From Epiperipatus broadwayi (lineage: Eukaryota; Onychophora; Udeonychophora; Euonychophora; Peripatidae), in assembly GCA_028023455.1 (NCBI GenBank), contig JAQFVV010012394.1:27733010-27797009 (forward strand): DNA of 64,000 nucleotides, written 5' to 3'. The translations under genes were made by a program, and so were the position numbers. This document shows positions 35,561 to 47,715 of the stretch, piece after piece; the first letter of the stretch is position 1, and every line of letters begins with the position of its first letter. A model generated the notes under the pieces. It was not told the DNA's origin. It was given only the letters and a program-made list of their open reading frames with translations, and ran no database searches.

Positions 35561-35640
35561 ACATCCACCACACTTAAATATCCAGTGCACATTGCTAGAT
35601 AAAAATTCAAATATAAAATAGTCCAATCACCCTTCCAAAT

Positions 35641-35706
35641 TTTTTTTCCAGCAACACACTCTGTGAATAAATATATTTATTCATAGAGGGCACTGCTGGG
35701 GAAAAA
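35641..35706. repeat. Short palindrome, 180 bp upstream of an exon
   Basis: The left half (TTTTTTTCCAGCAACACACT, CTGTGAATAAATA) mirrors the right half (TATTTATTCATAGAGGGCAC, TGCTGGGGAAAAA). A stem of about 30 bp with a few mismatches is possible. It lies between the F3 copy and the next DMGDH exon. Confidence 0.6.
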
Positions 35707-35885
35707 CCCATAATTTTTGGGAGCTTGATTTGAACATCCATCATACTTATATAATTATTTGTTTATATTTCAATATCTTATTTTTTAAATATGCATCTTT
35801 AATTTTCCATTTAAATATCATAAATTGTCTAATTAGAAATGTATTTGTTTATTTGTCATATTTGTTTTTATCATTTAATAAATAG

Positions 35886-36090
35886 GTACTAATGGGTCTA
35901 TATAATCCTGGTGATGGCCATATTGACCCATATTCTTTAACACAAGCATTTGCTGTGGGTGCCAAACGCTATGGAGCTGAAATACTGATGCCTGTCACAG
36001 TGACAGGAACAAAGCAAAGAAGTGATGGTGGTTGGGATGTAGATACCCAGCATGGATGTATTAGGACCAAAAGAATTGTTAATGTGGCAG
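35886..36090 (+). CDS. DMGDH exon (fragment residues 89-157)
   Basis: A 205-nt exon starting in phase 0 and ending one base into a codon. The acceptor is AAATAG and the donor GTAAGG. It encodes [20 protein letters not shown], then [32 protein letters not shown] and G. The [15 protein letters not shown] block is a hallmark of the DMGDH/PDPR/SARDH group, and RIVNxAG(FW) is the second FAD-binding segment of DAO-type flavoproteins. The frame apparently reading on past 36090 into an intron is not coding: splicing to 40930 restores AGFWAREVG. Confidence 0.95.
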
Positions 36091-37199
36091 GTAAGGTTTA
36101 TTGCAAAATTTTATACTTTAAGTGTAAAGATAAATGTGTGAGTGCTAATTTTTTTGCATGTAGGATGATTTAATGGCCTGCATAAACATAAAAAACTGGT
36201 CATTTGATGTTTTAATGGCAAAATAGTCTCCATAATCAGTGACCAAAAAGTTGATGTTTGAGAATTTAAATGACAGGTTGAGTACATCAGATTCACTGAA
36301 TTGAATAAGTTGGCTTTTTATAAATTTTCTCCAGCTGTAAGTTAGTAAATAAACTTTTGTCTCTTGAACTTATTATCATTATATGGATGACCAATGCACA
36401 GCATTGATTGATTTTTCTAACTTGCATTTAACAGTAGCAATACAGTCTATATAATCCTTATTTTAGAGAATTTATGCAAGCATAAGTAATCAGTGAAGAT
36501 CAAATATTAATGTCTGACAGATCCCAGATTAGGATGGAATTATTGATCTCATCAGTGAAATATATTGATATATTTATCTAAATAGCAATAATCTCTTTAC
36601 TTCTAAATCAATATTCAAGCGATGTTTTGAAATTTTCAGTCTTTAGTTTTTGAATATAACTTAATTGTGCAGCTATATCTTTTCATAATCTCAGATAGAT
36701 GTCAGATGCCATCTGGGGCCATTGTGTTTTTATGATAAAATAGTGATACATATAATATCACTCTATCATACATATCTCCCAAAAATATGAATCCAATCTG
36801 TACTAAAGTTATAAATATGACTCATATTATAGTGTTATATAATAATTATTCTTGTTAATGTGGTTATTAAATGTAAGCTAGGAGACTTATGCTATGATTT
36901 TATATAGTTGGAATAGGATTAAAAAGCTAACAGCAAAATAATGGGATCATTAAAATATATAGTCAGTTGACTTCTCAAAATATTAGGGGCTGAGTTTTCA
37001 AGCCATTATTTTGAATATTATAAAAAAAATTAATGTTGAGTGGTAGACAGGTGCCGTAATTTTAATAGATAACTACTATTAGCCAAAATTTAGTGTGAGA
37101 TCCACTTGTCACTAAATGTCCAATATCACATCACTAGAAAGACATCACATGACCTTAGCCTACATATTACTATTATTAGCAAATTTTTCTATTTTCACT

Positions 37200-37315
37200 A
37201 TTTTTATGCCATTTAGTGTAGTGTAGAGTCAGAGTATCAAATTCTGGGATATTAAGATCCTCAGATCAATTCCAATTTTGGACTTTCACTGTAAATTCCC
37301 CGAGCAATAAATCTA
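37200..37315 (+). mobile_element. S2 tRNA-like short retroposon, copy 4
   Basis: Blocks GTAGAGTCAGAGTATCAAAT, CCTCAGATCAATTCCAATTT and CCCGAGCAATAAATC follow the S2 order, with a T-arm-like GATCAATTCC. Degenerate. Confidence 0.5.
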
Positions 37316-37639
37316 TATCATTTGTTTTGTTTTTCTCTTTATAAAAGCCTTTTCTTTAAAACTGCCATTGAAAATAACAGGAAGAAATGTATCATATTCA
37401 AGAATATTTGACTGGCTTACAAGTTAGATACTTATAGCAGCAAGTGTTACCTTTTTTTACTCTTTCAATTAGTCATACTGAATTATCCAGATTTAGAAAT
37501 CAAAATTAGTATATACTTGGCTTTATCCTGTATTCTTTTTATATGAATAGATTCATAAAACTACCTATCAATGGAATTTTAAAACTTTATATCATAAAAT
37601 TTAATATATATAAAACCACTAAGACAGTACATGATCAAT

Positions 37640-37825
37640 ATAGCTTAGATCCCAAGATGTAGGTGGTACTCTTTGTTCCTCATTGATAGAAGCCACAAGG
37701 TAAAAATTAGTCTGGAGATATTGGTTGAGTAAGCACTAGAGAGGAATTTTATGTACAAACCTTCTGGCATTCATTGATTACTATGGTTTGCACTAGGTAG
37801 CACAAACTGTATGGAGAGTTGGCTA
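37640..37825. repeat. F2 element, right arm only
   Basis: Begins within the centre (GATCCCAAGATGTAGGTGGT). The arm then runs TCATTGATAGAAGCCACAAG, TTAGTCTGGAGATATTGG, TTGAGTAAGCACTAGAGAGG, CATTCATTGATTACTATGGT and GTATGGAGAGTTGGC. The left arm is absent. Confidence 0.65.
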
Positions 37826-38171
37826 TTGTTATAATTCAATATACCTAATAATTAAATGTTTACAATTTTTCTTTAACATTTAAAGAAATTTAATGAATTA
37901 TAGTTTAATATAGTTTTTAAAAATAAATCATGCATTTAAATAGTGATAAAATTGATCTTTATTCAATTTTATATATCATCAGTTAGTACTATTCAAATAT
38001 TATTTAAAATGTCTTCTCCAAACTGTAGCCTTGGTAATTGTGTGGCCTCCAACATGTAGCACTTTTGCTAATTTATAAACAATTGACCAGCCTTCTCTGC
38101 GATCTTACCACAAATAATTTGGCCCTAAAATTTTGAAAACTATTATAACTATTATTGCTGCTACTACTGCC

Positions 38172-38396
<225 letters not shown>

Positions 38397-40929
38397 GTGG
38401 AAGGACTGAGAAAACCCTGTGAGCTATTTGTAAAATAACTTTCAGTAAAGTAAAATGTAGAATGAGCCCTGTTACACTTTAGCTCTAATCATATGTAAGC
38501 ATAGTATTTACTAATATACTTACATGTAAAGCATGAGTTATATATACTAACAATTTCAATGCAGTTATAAGCTATTTTGAAAGCTCTATAACTAATCACA
38601 GGGAAAGAAGAGCTTCATATTTAACAATCTCTTAATATTAATCTTCAGTTAATAGATGTAAATATAACTTTTTAATAACTGGAACATAGATGAAATAATG
38701 CTGAAGTAGTGAACTGCCCCAGCGAATTATATGTACTGTCAGTAAATTTAAATGTAAAATGAGCCCACCTACACTCTAGCCTTGATTGTATATAAGCATA
38801 CCATTTAATAATAATAATAATAATTCAATTTATTTGCAAACAATAATGATGATGATGATGATGATAATGCTAGTATTAAATAAAACTTTATTATAATTTT
38901 GTTACAAAATTTTAATTACAACAAACAATATAAGAAAAAAATAGGCATATATTAATATCATAAATACTTGGCACATAACCCATTACAATTATAAATAATA
39001 AATCATATTTAATAATTAATGTTTACATTTTGATTTGCAAGTATCAAGCTTGCACTATCCACAACTTTGACAACCTCCATTCTAGATAAATACTATAATG
39101 ATTATCACTAGTCATTTATTTAGCTAAAGATTGTCTCTAGGCGAGATATAAACTTTAAACACTTAAAGATTAATATATCTGATTTTTTTTTTTTAATTAA
39201 ACGCATACATACGTAGTTATACGCATTTCTTTCCTATGTATGATATCAATTGATTTATTATATCTTTATAGACATAATTTTAAAAAGAATTTGTGATGTG
39301 GAGGTTATTTAACATATTTATAAAAGATATTATGCATGGGAAAAAATGTGAATAACTACATATGTCTGTGCTTACTTAAAAAATCAGATATATTAAGCTT
39401 TAATTGAGATTTAAAGTTTAAATCTGGACTAGTGACAATCTCTAATTAAATAAATAATTAGTGATTACCATTACTGTATTTATCTAAAATGGAAGTAGTC
39501 AAAGTTGTGAGTGGTGTAAAAATGACACTTATGAATCAAAATGTAATATTTGTTGTTTATAAATATTGTAAATATGATAAAGATATATATATGCATCCGG
39601 GTCAACTGCTGATTCAGCAAGAAATGCATTTGGGGGTCATTTGTCTTTTAATGTATCTTTATTGATATGATTCCAAAAAAAATGTGTGGTGAGGTGGAGA
39701 TTATTTAATATATTTATAAATTAAAGTTTACTTAACATTTTTATATATGTGACTTTTTTATTGTCATATCGTTAATAATATTACAAATTTACAATTTTTA
39801 ATAATATCTTTCTCAATTCTTAACAAAGAAAATATGATTAATCACTCGGCAGACATTGTTGAAGGAATGGAAGAGTAACAAAGCAAAGATCTTGGCCCAT
39901 GATGAACATCTTTAACTTAATTGTAACGAATTAATTTCATTAAAAAAAAATATTTTTCCTTTTTTTCTATTTCTTTCAAAAAAATTTTCATTTCATTTTT
40001 CGGTTGCTCCATGCTGAGTCTTGGAACTGGATGTCATCACCCACTGCATCTCCTTTTTGATCATCCTTGATCTAAGTTAATACTGTACTTAAGTTCCTGT
40101 GAAAACTTTAATTCAGACCCATCTAATAACAGAATTTATAAATTTTAGTCAGACAAAATAAATTTAATAAATGTGCATAATTAGTTTTTAGTATATATAC
40201 ACGAATAAGCTGACATCGTATAAAATAAGTTTTCTGGAAATAGTGACTTTTAAAAACTAAATGAAACAATATTATCAAAAGAAAAAATAATTAGACATTA
40301 TTTAGCTAAGATATGTAAAATAGTACCCAAATTTTGAATTATATGAGTTATTGTTAATTATAAATAATCTAATATGTAATAAATAGTCAAAATAAAAGTC
40401 ATAGATCAATTCATAGATCACATGACCCTATCTCTTAAGCTTGTAAGTTATAAACAATGAGGATTGCCAATTCCTCTACAAACTTTATGATAAATGCTTA
40501 GCCAGAGCCGCACTTAAAATATCTCTGTCAGGAACCCCTCCCCAAACCTCTGACCATGGTTTCGTGCTTTGGCACTCCTCAGAGAGGTGTCAGGGTAGGT
40601 TGTGTATTTTAACATTCATACTTTGAAATAAAACAAGTGAAATCTGTTTAATATGGATAAGATTTAAATCTAATCTGATTGTGGGTAATTATGTTGGGAC
40701 TTAGCACTGCTGGGGCTTAGAATGGCTAGCAAAGAGAATTTCTTTGAAACTGGTCCTGTAAGTTATTTTGATAATTCATGTTACAGAATTTTGCTATAAT
40801 ATTATGTCTTAGTTAAATAATGAACTAATAGAGGGCGCTCAACTGCACTTATTATATAAGTGATTAAGTTATTTATAAATTGAATATTTATGAATCTATC
40901 TTAAAAATATATGTTTATATATTATTCAG

Positions 40930-41178
40930 GTTTCTGGGCTAGAGAAGTAGGTTTATTGGCTGGGATTGAGCTTCCTCTTGTGCCTGTGCATCATCAGTAT
41001 GTTGTGACTACTAGTATTCCCGAAGTCCAAGCTCTGAAAAGTGAACTTCCTGTCATCAGAGATTTAGAAGGTTCTTATTATTTAAGACAAGAAAGAGATG
41101 GATTGCTTGTTGGACCATATGAAGCGCAAGAAAAAATGAAGTTGTGTGATGACTGGGTCAACAACAGAGTCCCACCAG
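40930..41178 (+). CDS. DMGDH exon (fragment residues 157-240)
   Basis: A 249-nt exon completing the split Gly codon and ending one base into another Gly codon. The acceptor is ATTCAG and the donor GTATGT. It encodes [63 protein letters not shown] and [17 protein letters not shown] and [16 protein letters not shown] are strictly conserved substrate- and FAD-proximal segments of DMGDH as I recall the family. The reading is collinear with human DMGDH residues 249-332 without indels. Confidence 0.96.
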
Positions 41179-41449
41179 GTATGTGAAAGATTTATGTAAT
41201 AAATTATAATTATATACGTGAAAATGATCAATTTACAAAACTATAATGTTGCTAACTAAAACAATAATTTCTTCTATTTTGTCTAAACCTTCAGTTTTTA
41301 TTCTGTTTAATCTTTTATTTAAATTTGTATAACATATTAAACATCTTTATATCAACAATATATCACATGACCTCTCAAGTATTTACTTATATATTTCCAA
41401 GAGCTGTTTTCTTCACCCTACTCTAAAGCCATCTATTATAAGCATGAAT

Positions 41450-41560
41450 AATTAATGGACACCAGGTGGCATAGTGCTATAAAATTTATCTCTGGGCATA
41501 ATTGCTGAGAGATTCTTGACTTCGTTTAAGGAGAAGCTACAGAACATCTCATCACATCCA
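41450..41560 (-). repeat. F7 dispersed repeat, copy 2
   Basis: Shares with the copy at 63860-63990 (reverse orientation) the blocks GGTGGCATAGTG versus GTGGCTAACAGG, CTCTGGGCATAATTGCTGAG, TTCTTGACTTCGTTTAAGGA, GAAGCTACAGAACATC and CATCACATC. Together with 1361-1426 it defines a family. Confidence 0.6.
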
Positions 41561-42304
41561 GATTGATCAGTATTTGGTTTTTGCCTTCATCAATGAAGAC
41601 TAGAATTCAGAGCTACAAATAGTCCATTTATACATTTAATGACCTTAAACTCTCCAAACTAATAAACAACAAACTTAAAAAAAAAACCCTAAAGTTTCAA
41701 AGCCAGGGTTACTTACTTGCATAGCTATATAGATCTTCAATTATATATATTTGAGGCCTCAGTTCTACAATTGTAGGCTTGTTTTACCCTTTGATTAGGA
41801 AAGTTAATATTAGTAGCAACATCATATGATCTTTCATATTTCAACTTATATAAGAGCAGTTCTTTTTTATCCTACTCTACATCCATCTTTTTGATGAAGG
41901 CCTCTAGTTCAATTGAAACAGAAGTAAAGAAAATTGCTTGAAAAATTGCAGCCAGTGGTCTTACTATATTAAATCTGAGATATAATAAGATTACATAATC
42001 AAATCCTTATTCATTAATCTTGGGTTTTCTAGGTCTATAAAATTTACAGATTTCATAAAAGTTCAAAGAAAATTCATTCAATAATCTGTAATGATTAAAG
42101 AAGGAATAACAAGTGATGAGGATGGGGAGCACTGGATTCTCTTTCAAATTATATATGTGATGGTCAAATACAATTTTATTTATATCAAAAGCAACAGCAG
42201 ACCTTTCTAGGGGAGGGGGATTATTTTCAAATAAAATTATAAACTCAATATCAAATACTGCACAAATCATGAAATATAATTAAATATGCAAATTTATAAT
42301 GAAT

Positions 42305-42420
42305 GGTTTGCACAGTTTGGTGCAATGGTAGACCCTGGAGTTCAACTGATACCCATGGGGCTCTCCCCAACTCTTTCATATCCACTCAAACTATGAACTC
42401 CTAAGCAGTAAACTGTTTAA
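42305..42420 (+). mobile_element. S2 tRNA-like short retroposon, copy 5
   Basis: The head TTTGGTGCAATGGTAGACCC is followed by GGAGTTCAACTGATACCC, GGGGCTCTCCCC, then CACTCAAACTATGAACTCCT and AAGCAGTAAACTG. The A-box-like head and terminal motif fit S2, but the central part differs, so it may be a subfamily. Confidence 0.5.
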
Positions 42421-45194
42421 TTACTTTTTTGTAATGAATAATTATTTTTAAATTTAATCATAATTACTGTAGTTTCACATAAGCAGTGATGAGATGGTAC
42501 ATTTCGTTTCCATTTTCATCTCATGCAGTATGGAGTTGAAAATTATACTAAATTTTAATCTTCATTTAGTAGCATAGTAGGTTTGCTTTTATGTCTGAAA
42601 ATATAAAATTGGTATTTTAATTCTATGGAAAGCAATCACCAATACATATGTATATTGTAACCTTCCAGGTTGGCACCAGGAAGAAATGTGGGAAGTTCAC
42701 ATTTGTGCTAACAATGGCTGAAGTTAATTATCTGTGAAAAATGAATTGAGATGTAATTTGCTAGTTAAAATTAGGATTTAAAAAAATTAAAACTTTAATT
42801 GGGTGTACTGATTGGTAGAGTTTTGGATTATATATGTTTGGTAGTAAAAGAGGAGGATGACCAATATTAGGGATGTTTGTATGTAGTAGAAAAATTTACA
42901 TGTCATAATAAGCAGATACATAGATATATTATTAATTAGAATTTTCTTTCCTATATTTTATTTATTATTTACTAATTATATATTGTTCATAATCTTATGT
43001 TTAAAAATGATAAAGATCATTTGTATATTGGTGAATAACATTTATAAATTAATATTTGATATTTAATTTTTTATTATTATTATGTTTATTTTGTTCAAAC
43101 AGTGTATTGTTAAAATTTTATAAGTAAAATTCTGGCACATTTCCAAAGTTGATTGTAATAAAAAAAAACACAGAGGGTGTGAGTGAGAAAGACATAGAGT
43201 TTAAAACTTGAAGGAAAGTAAAAAAAAGTTTTGAGGAAGAAAATGTAAAAAAAAACTTATAAGATTCAATAACTCTCTAAGAGTATTATATAAAAAACAT
43301 CGCAAGGATTCTAATAATATACCCATGGAGAATTTTTGTTATTATACTACTGGAATGATATAAAAATGAGAAGATAAACACCCCCAGAGGGATACCAGCC
43401 TCCAAATTTCTGCCAAGCAATGGTCCATATTCGCTACTTTAAAATGCCTGGATGATATGTAAGCTAAATTATTATGATTTATTTTAAAGTATTACCAAAG
43501 CTAAATAATATTAAAATGGCAAAATTGTTTAAAATAAAGCTAGCTAAAAGTTTTTATTAGATGCTATAATTTTTCTTAAACGCTTGATTTTCAATTTTAA
43601 GAATTTTTTATCAATATTGTACAAAATAAAATTTAAAATGAAAAAGTTTATCTATTTAATCTTATATATAACAAAATAATTCCAATGCATGCAAATGTCA
43701 TTTATCACACCTATAACGGAATTCTAGGATAAAAAAAAAACTATTGTCATTCTTAACAAATTATGCTTTAACAATGGATAGACTTTTTTTTTTATGTTAT
43801 AATTTACTGTTGTCTTTGAAACTAATATGTATGTTTCTTTCAACTTTCAATTTTGTTTAAAAAAACTTAACATGTAATGATGGGATATTGATAAGTATTT
43901 TCGTTATTACTTATAATAAATGTATAACCAATTTTTTTTTTCTTTAAAAAACAAAACAATGTAACTTCATATCATTATAATATAATTTATTATTTTGTAT
44001 GATCTAGAAATTATATTATAGGTGATTATAGATATTCGGATGTGTGCATGATGCTATAGATTATTATTTTAAAAAATTGTATTTATTATGCTTCAATTTT
44101 GTTAATGAAGTTTATTTAAAAAAATAAAGAATTAAAACCTTGTCTGTTATAAGTTCGTTATATAGGAAGTATATTAAATGTGAGTTGAAGGTAGAAATGG
44201 TCAAGGGATGATTAGATTATTTAGATTGAGTTGGGAGATATTATTTAACCCTCACGTATATAAGTATAAGTATAAATATAAGTGTTTAGTTATTGTTTTT
44301 CCTTGCCTTTCTTTATTTCGTATAGTTAATGTTAAATGATTTACACTGATTATAACAGATAAGTGTTGTATAAATTTTATAATATATATAAAAGATGATT
44401 GATTTATGGCATCATCAAAGTTTATAAATAAGCTAATAAAAAGTATGTTTTAAAAATACATCATGTTTAGGATATTATAAAAGCACACATGTTCGAAAAT
44501 ATATGATTCGTATATTAAATATTAGTCAATTTTGGTTTTGCTATAAGAGCATTGTAATTGGTTAGCAAAATGCATAAAATAATATTTTTTTTTGTTTATT
44601 CATTATTTATTTTGTCTTTTGATTTTTTAATAAATGTTTTAATGAATTAAAAGCCCAAATGAATTGCTTCATTATATACGTTCGATTCTCCATTTCCACA
44701 CACATACATATATGGTTAACATAGCATAGCCCTAAAATATATAGATTTTCCAGTAGAAGTCAATTTATTTAATCTGTCTGGAAATGATAAATCACCATAT
44801 TACAGTGCTAATAATGTATTCTACTTTGCTTAGAATGGGTGGTGATGTGGATAAAAAGATACCCAATCCTCATCATTATCTATCTTATATTAAATATGAT
44901 AATTGATAATTTTGCAATAGTTTTATAATTAAATAAATGTGTGGCATATAATTAAATTAGTGTTACAGAATTGTTATTAATAAATGTTTTATTACTATTA
45001 TTTGCATCCTATATAAAGACCATATCCTATAACTTCAACTGAGCTAAGCCATAGAATAATTACAATATAAGAATCTTTTAAATAAGTTTAAAAGCAATTT
45101 ACAATTATAAATTTTATTCTATCTTGTATAGAATTGGCACCTGGGCATTTATAAATTTAATAAAGTAAACAAGTGAAGAGAGCAGAGGTTACAA

Positions 45195-45355
45195 TATATA
45201 TTGAATTAAATATTTTCATGATTTGTTATTGTAATAAATAATAGATATGAGATCATATCCATATAAACAATGATAACCTTTAACCTTTGATGTTGCCAAG
45301 AAACTATCAATTGCTATTAATTGACAATTCTCAAGACTAAAGAAGTTTTCTCACT
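45195..45355 (+). repeat. F8 dispersed repeat, copy 2
   Basis: Blocks TTTTCATGATTTGTTATTGT, CATATCCATATAAACAATGA, TAACCTTTAACCTTTGATGT and CAATTGCTATTAATTGACAA match 28270-28420 and, inverted, 47030-47180. Confidence 0.6.
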
Positions 45356-46050
45356 AACCCAAGTTTTTATATAGATTTAAACCCAGAAAACTATCTTATA
45401 TATATACTTATGTGTCTTCATGATAAATTTATCAACACTCAAAAAATTAATTAAATAAATTAGTATTAAAATATTCTATCCATATTTCAAGAAGTAATTT
45501 AAAAAATGGAACTATATTTGTTAATGTTTTCATTGTTATAGTAAGGAAAAGAAAAGCAACATTTAAAAAATGTATTATAAAAAAAAATCTTAATGAAATT
45601 AATTACTTGTGTAAATTGTTAGTCCTAAATTATAGATATTTATATAGACTAATAACATTTTAAAATTTATTTCTTCTATAGAAAGTTATGGAATTTTACA
45701 GTCATATATGGTGTTTGATGGAAAAATCAACTAACTTCTTGCAGGTCACATGTTTCTGCCAATTAAATTTGGGATAATCATCAGCTTGGGTGATCAGTGA
45801 TATCAAACATAGACACACAGTTTCTATTCAAATGGTCTCTCAATGCTCAATTTGATGTCAAACTTTGTGTAAATTATAATAGCAATTTAACTATAGCCTT
45901 ATTTGTATCAGTTTAATGTTATAGAAACATGGATTCTGTAAGAGAGTTGGTTTTCCCCAAATATTGCTTTATATAGGTCCATAATTTTTTACTTTTTATA
46001 GAGTATAAATAAATAATGTTAATAGATTAAATATACATGTTGAATTTAAT

Positions 46051-47020
46051 TAATCATCGTCATTTCAATCTTTATTGATCCACTGCCTGATGAAGGTCTC
46101 TCCAAGTTCAAAACTTCTTCTCCAATCTCTAGCAATCTCTTCTCCACATCACCCCAGCACACTTCCTTATTTTATCCCATCTCATATGTGACATTTTTTT
46201 AGATCTTTCACAATTTTTTGGAAACCAGTTTAAAATTTCAACTATCTGTTTATTATCTCTTCTAATAATATGTCCAACCCAACTCCATTTTAGTCTCTTA
46301 ATTCTTTTAATGATGTTAATGAAATCTATATGTTCTCTCAACCATGTATTTCATTTCCAATCTCTTCTTGTTATACCTAACATACATCTCTCCATACTTT
46401 GTTGAGTGGTCTGAAGTTTCTGAATTGTTTTTCTGTGAAGTGTCAAATCACAGATCCATAAGTAAGAACTGGTAAAACATATTTATTAAAAACCTTTTTC
46501 AAACACATAGGTATATTTCATTACATTTGAATATCGGCCTTTCAAGCCAATTGTGCAAATGCTTTGCGAGTGTTAAATAATAAATGAATACCCTCTGACC
46601 CACAAGATATAGAATTTATGCAGGAATAAAAAGAATCCCTCTTATTCCTACGACTCAAATATTTATATATGAGCAAATCTGTGACCGTTATATTGTCACA
46701 CCTTCTGTGCCAGTACTTCAGATTTGCTCATATATAAATATTTGAGTCGTAGGAAAAAGAGGGATTCTTTTTATTCCTGCATAAATTCTATATCTTGTAT
46801 TGGTCAGAGGGTATTCATTTATTATTTAACACTCACAAAACGTTTGCACAATTGGCTTGAAAGGCCGATATTCGAATGTAATTAAAAAATTGTATACAGA
46901 CGCTATTTCCTTTTATTGGGTTATTTCTACCAGAAGCACTCCAATCAAGTTTAATTCTATGATTAATTTAATCCATTATGTATATTAATAATCTGACCAA
47001 TGTGTTTGTAGTTAATTATT
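46051..47020 (-). pseudogene. RTE LINE 3' fragment, interrupted
   Basis: The minus-strand translation of 46341-46129 includes IKRIKRLKWSWVGHIIRRDN, then EILNWFPKNCERSKK and KIRKCAGVMWRRDC. This is homologous to the C-terminus of the RTE at 24.2-24.4 kb. The upstream part continues at 46383-46518 (the homolog of the 24.0-24.17 kb region) and resumes at 46904-47020 (the homolog of 23.9-24.0 kb: ATTGGTCAGATTATTAAT, then TGGATTAAATTAATCATAG). A foldback element sits between the two halves. The tail ATGACGATGAT at 46052-46062 is a decayed form of the GAT tail. Confidence 0.85.
46520..46882. mobile_element. Large foldback element inserted in an RTE relic
   Basis: Arms of about 162 bp (46520-46681 and 46719-46882) are near-perfect inverted copies. 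The left arm starts ATTACATTTGAATATCGGCC and ends GAGCAAATCTG; the right arm starts CAGATTTGCTC and ends GGCCGATATTCGAATGTAAT. The 37-nt loop starts TGACCGTTATATTGTCACAC. Only a handful of mismatches are visible, so the copy is young or kept similar by conversion. About 20 nt (TAAAAAATTGTATACAGACG) lie between the right arm and the resumed RTE, and TATTT occurs at both junctions (46514-46518 and 46904-46908) as a possible 5-bp target duplication. There is no coding capacity, so it would need a transposase in trans. Confidence 0.85.
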
Positions 47021-47029
47021 TTATATGTT

Positions 47030-47180
47030 TAACCTCAGGGATTGTCAATTAATAGTAATTGATAATTAAGAGGCAACATCAAAATGTTAAAGGTTATGTC
47101 TTTTTTCATGAATATTATCTTCCCATTTCTATTTTTTTTTTTTATAATAACAATCCATGAAAATTTTTAAATCAATATAT
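47030..47180 (-). repeat. F8 dispersed repeat, copy 3
   Basis: Inverted copy of F8: CCTCAGGGATTGTCAATTAA, TAGTAATTGATAATTAAGAG, AGGTTATGTC and ATAACAATCCATGAAAATTT. It abuts the truncated 5' end of the RTE relic, so one may have inserted beside the other. Confidence 0.55.
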
Positions 47181-47282
47181 ATATTGAAGCAATATGTATG
47201 TGTTTCACATATATCATTTAAAAAAAATTGTTAGGAATTTTTAAATAAAATATTTTTCAACATTTTGCTAGGCAGAAAATAT

Positions 47283-47715
47283 ATAAACCACTAAATATCC
47301 TATAATCACCACTCTTTATGATTACACAAGCTGTTTACACAAAGGATAAATTTTCCATACAGTAGCACCACTTAGTGCTACTCAGTTCAAATCTACACAG
47401 CTATACTAGCTAATGAACTTGAATTAAAAACATTATTATGTTTTCATTCTGGACTTGTAGCTTTATAATTAACCAATAAGATAAAAGATGGCTGCTGGAG
47501 GATTGCATTAGACATAATATCTAGGTACAGTACTCTCAGATCCAAGACTCCTCACTGATGAAAGCCAAAAGCTAGAAACTAGTCTGGGGATATTGGATGA
47601 GTAGGCACTACATAGGGATTTTATGCACAGACTTTCCTCCATCCATTGATTACCCTCGCTCACAGTGAATGATTATACTGTATGGAGAGTTTTGCCTCTG
47701 TGGAGGAAGTGTAAG
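47283..47715. repeat. F2 foldback element with internal deletion
   Basis: The left end AACCACTAAATATCCTATAA, then ATTACACAAGCTGTTTACAC and TCCATACAGTAGCACCACTT, jumps directly to the centre (GTTCAAATCTACACAGCTAT). It then continues into a complete right arm (CTCACTGATGAAAGCCAAAA, GCTAGAAACTAGTCTGGGGA, CCATCCATTGATTACCCTC, GTATGGAGAGTTTTGCC). Most of the inner left arm is missing, which shows deletion inside a hairpin-forming sequence. Confidence 0.7.

Larger units (their letters stand above)
27371..35885 (+). other. DMGDH intron, 8.5 kb
   Basis: Contains F5 at 27920, F8 at 28270, a full F2 at 29076, a SINE at 33751, a partial F2 at 34890, F3 at 35290 and a palindrome at 35641. The stretches 29700-33700 and 33860-34880 are AT-rich and show nothing recognisable except a 22-bp direct repeat of TATATTTAACTGAAAAGTC at 31391-31442. 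Confidence 0.85.

Noticed and set aside
36091-36173. Extension of the 35886 exon to the frame end at 36173
   Set aside because: The residues after 36090 do not match DMGDH. A good donor GTAAGG at 36091 restores the conserved GFWAREVG with the next exon.
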